5,753 nucleotides of DNA, taken from JAKORR01 sp964608495. GTDB lineage: Bacteria > Armatimonadota > Zipacnadia > Zipacnadales > FEN-943. The notes under the pieces were generated by a model. That model saw only the letters and a program-made list of their open reading frames with translations, was not told the origin of the DNA and made no database searches. Location of the stretch: assembly GCA_964608495.1 (NCBI GenBank), contig CAZSOQ010000291.1:1-5753 (forward strand), given 5' to 3'. The position numbers and the translations under genes are program-made. Positions 5,631 through 5,753 of the stretch are shown here, piece by piece (position 1 is the stretch's first letter; each line of letters begins with the position of its first letter).

Positions 5631-5662
5631 GCAGGTGGTTGCGACACCACGTGCAGGTGGTG
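5631..5662 (+). repeat. Short direct repeat with competing mini-hairpins downstream of the methyltransferase
   Basis: GCAGGTGGT occurs at 5631-5639 and again at 5653-5661, 22 bases apart. Between them lies CACCAC (5645-5650), which can pair either backward with GTGGT (5635-5639) or forward with GTGGTG (5657-5662). The stems are short, so this may be chance. Nothing else is recognisable in 5548-5693. Confidence 0.3.
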
Positions 5663-5693
5663 CTCTGGCTCGGTGCGCAGACTATGGCGGTTA

Positions 5694-5721
5694 GTAGTCG
5701 CGGGCTAAAGCCCGCGACTAC
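5694..5721. repeat. REP-like intergenic palindrome
   Basis: The arms GTAGTCGCGGGCT (5694-5706) and AGCCCGCGACTAC (5709-5721) are perfect 13-bp complements around a two-base AA centre; with steric limits the loop is TAAA. There is no adjacent T-run, so it is not a typical intrinsic terminator. The form (GTAGTCGCGGGCT..AGCCCGCGACTAC) resembles, from memory, dispersed REP-type intergenic palindromes of high-GC environmental bacteria, which are often mobilised by RAYT (TnpA-REP) transposases. Only one copy lies in this window, so dispersal cannot be shown here. It lies between the methyltransferase and a likely convergent gene. Confidence 0.7.
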
Positions 5722-5752
5722 GCTGGTCCAGGGTCTCGATGTCCGCCAAGGT
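5705..5752 (-). CDS. Possible 3' end of a minus-strand gene (partial)
   Basis: Read on the minus strand, this frame gives TLADIETLDQRSRGL and then a TAG stop at 5705-5707. The first ten codons all end in G or C, the strong GC3 bias expected of real coding sequence here, while the other two minus-strand frames lack it. The last residues and the stop lie inside the REP-like palindrome. Only 15 codons are visible, so no product can be named and the call is tentative. Confidence 0.3.
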   Translation of the reverse strand, partial: TLADIETLDQRSRGL

Positions 5753-5753
5753 C

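Noticed and set aside
4632..5708. Plus-strand open frame overlapping the methyltransferase in another frame.
   Set aside because: Arg/Gly/Ala-rich and lacking motifs. The methyltransferase frame contains the SAM-binding motifs in correct order.
5694..5721. Intrinsic (Rho-independent) terminator.
   Set aside because: The stem is strong but there is no T-run on either side of it on either strand.

Overview
This is a GC-rich stretch of bacterial chromosome, with G or C at most third codon positions. It carries seven plus-strand protein genes, the first cut by the left edge, and a possible minus-strand gene end at the right edge. There is no rRNA, tRNA, CRISPR array or transposase. The gene content (a lone secretin-like protein, a divergent DprA, a secreted beta-sandwich domain with a GEWWTKP-type core) and the palindromic intergenic repeat would fit an environmental high-GC lineage such as Armatimonadota, Planctomycetota or Chloroflexota. 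That placement is a low-confidence inference from style; no marker gene decides it.

Layout. 2-442 is the C-terminal end of a probably secreted protein. 443-549 is a short G-rich gap. 550-1656 encodes an exported, unusually short secretin-family protein. 1657-1915 is a non-coding gap of 259 bases with a G-quadruplex-capable run just after the stop codon, then a large two-segment hairpin (1711-1768) and a competing smaller hairpin. From 1916 a compact co-directional cluster begins: a DprA/Smf-family protein that lacks the usual C-terminal winged helix and ends in a QLSLF sliding-clamp-type motif; a small two-TM membrane protein with its own well-formed promoter and Shine-Dalgarno; an acylphosphatase whose ATG overlaps the previous stop; a receiver-GAF response regulator 4 bases further on; and, after a 66-base GC-rich gap, a class I SAM-dependent methyltransferase. 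The window ends with a perfect 13-bp palindrome of REP type, into which a putative minus-strand reading frame runs and terminates.

How the genes fit together. The 2953-4698 genes are tightly packed and probably form one transcript from the promoter at 2893-2921, possibly with read-through from dprA and onward to the methyltransferase. Their functions (DNA uptake or protection, membrane protein, acyl-phosphate hydrolysis, signalling, methylation) do not form an obvious pathway. I see no convincing new defence or mobile system. The most distinctive points are the clamp-binding-type tail on DprA, the truncated solo secretin, the structured gap before dprA, and the REP-like palindrome that supplies a stop codon.
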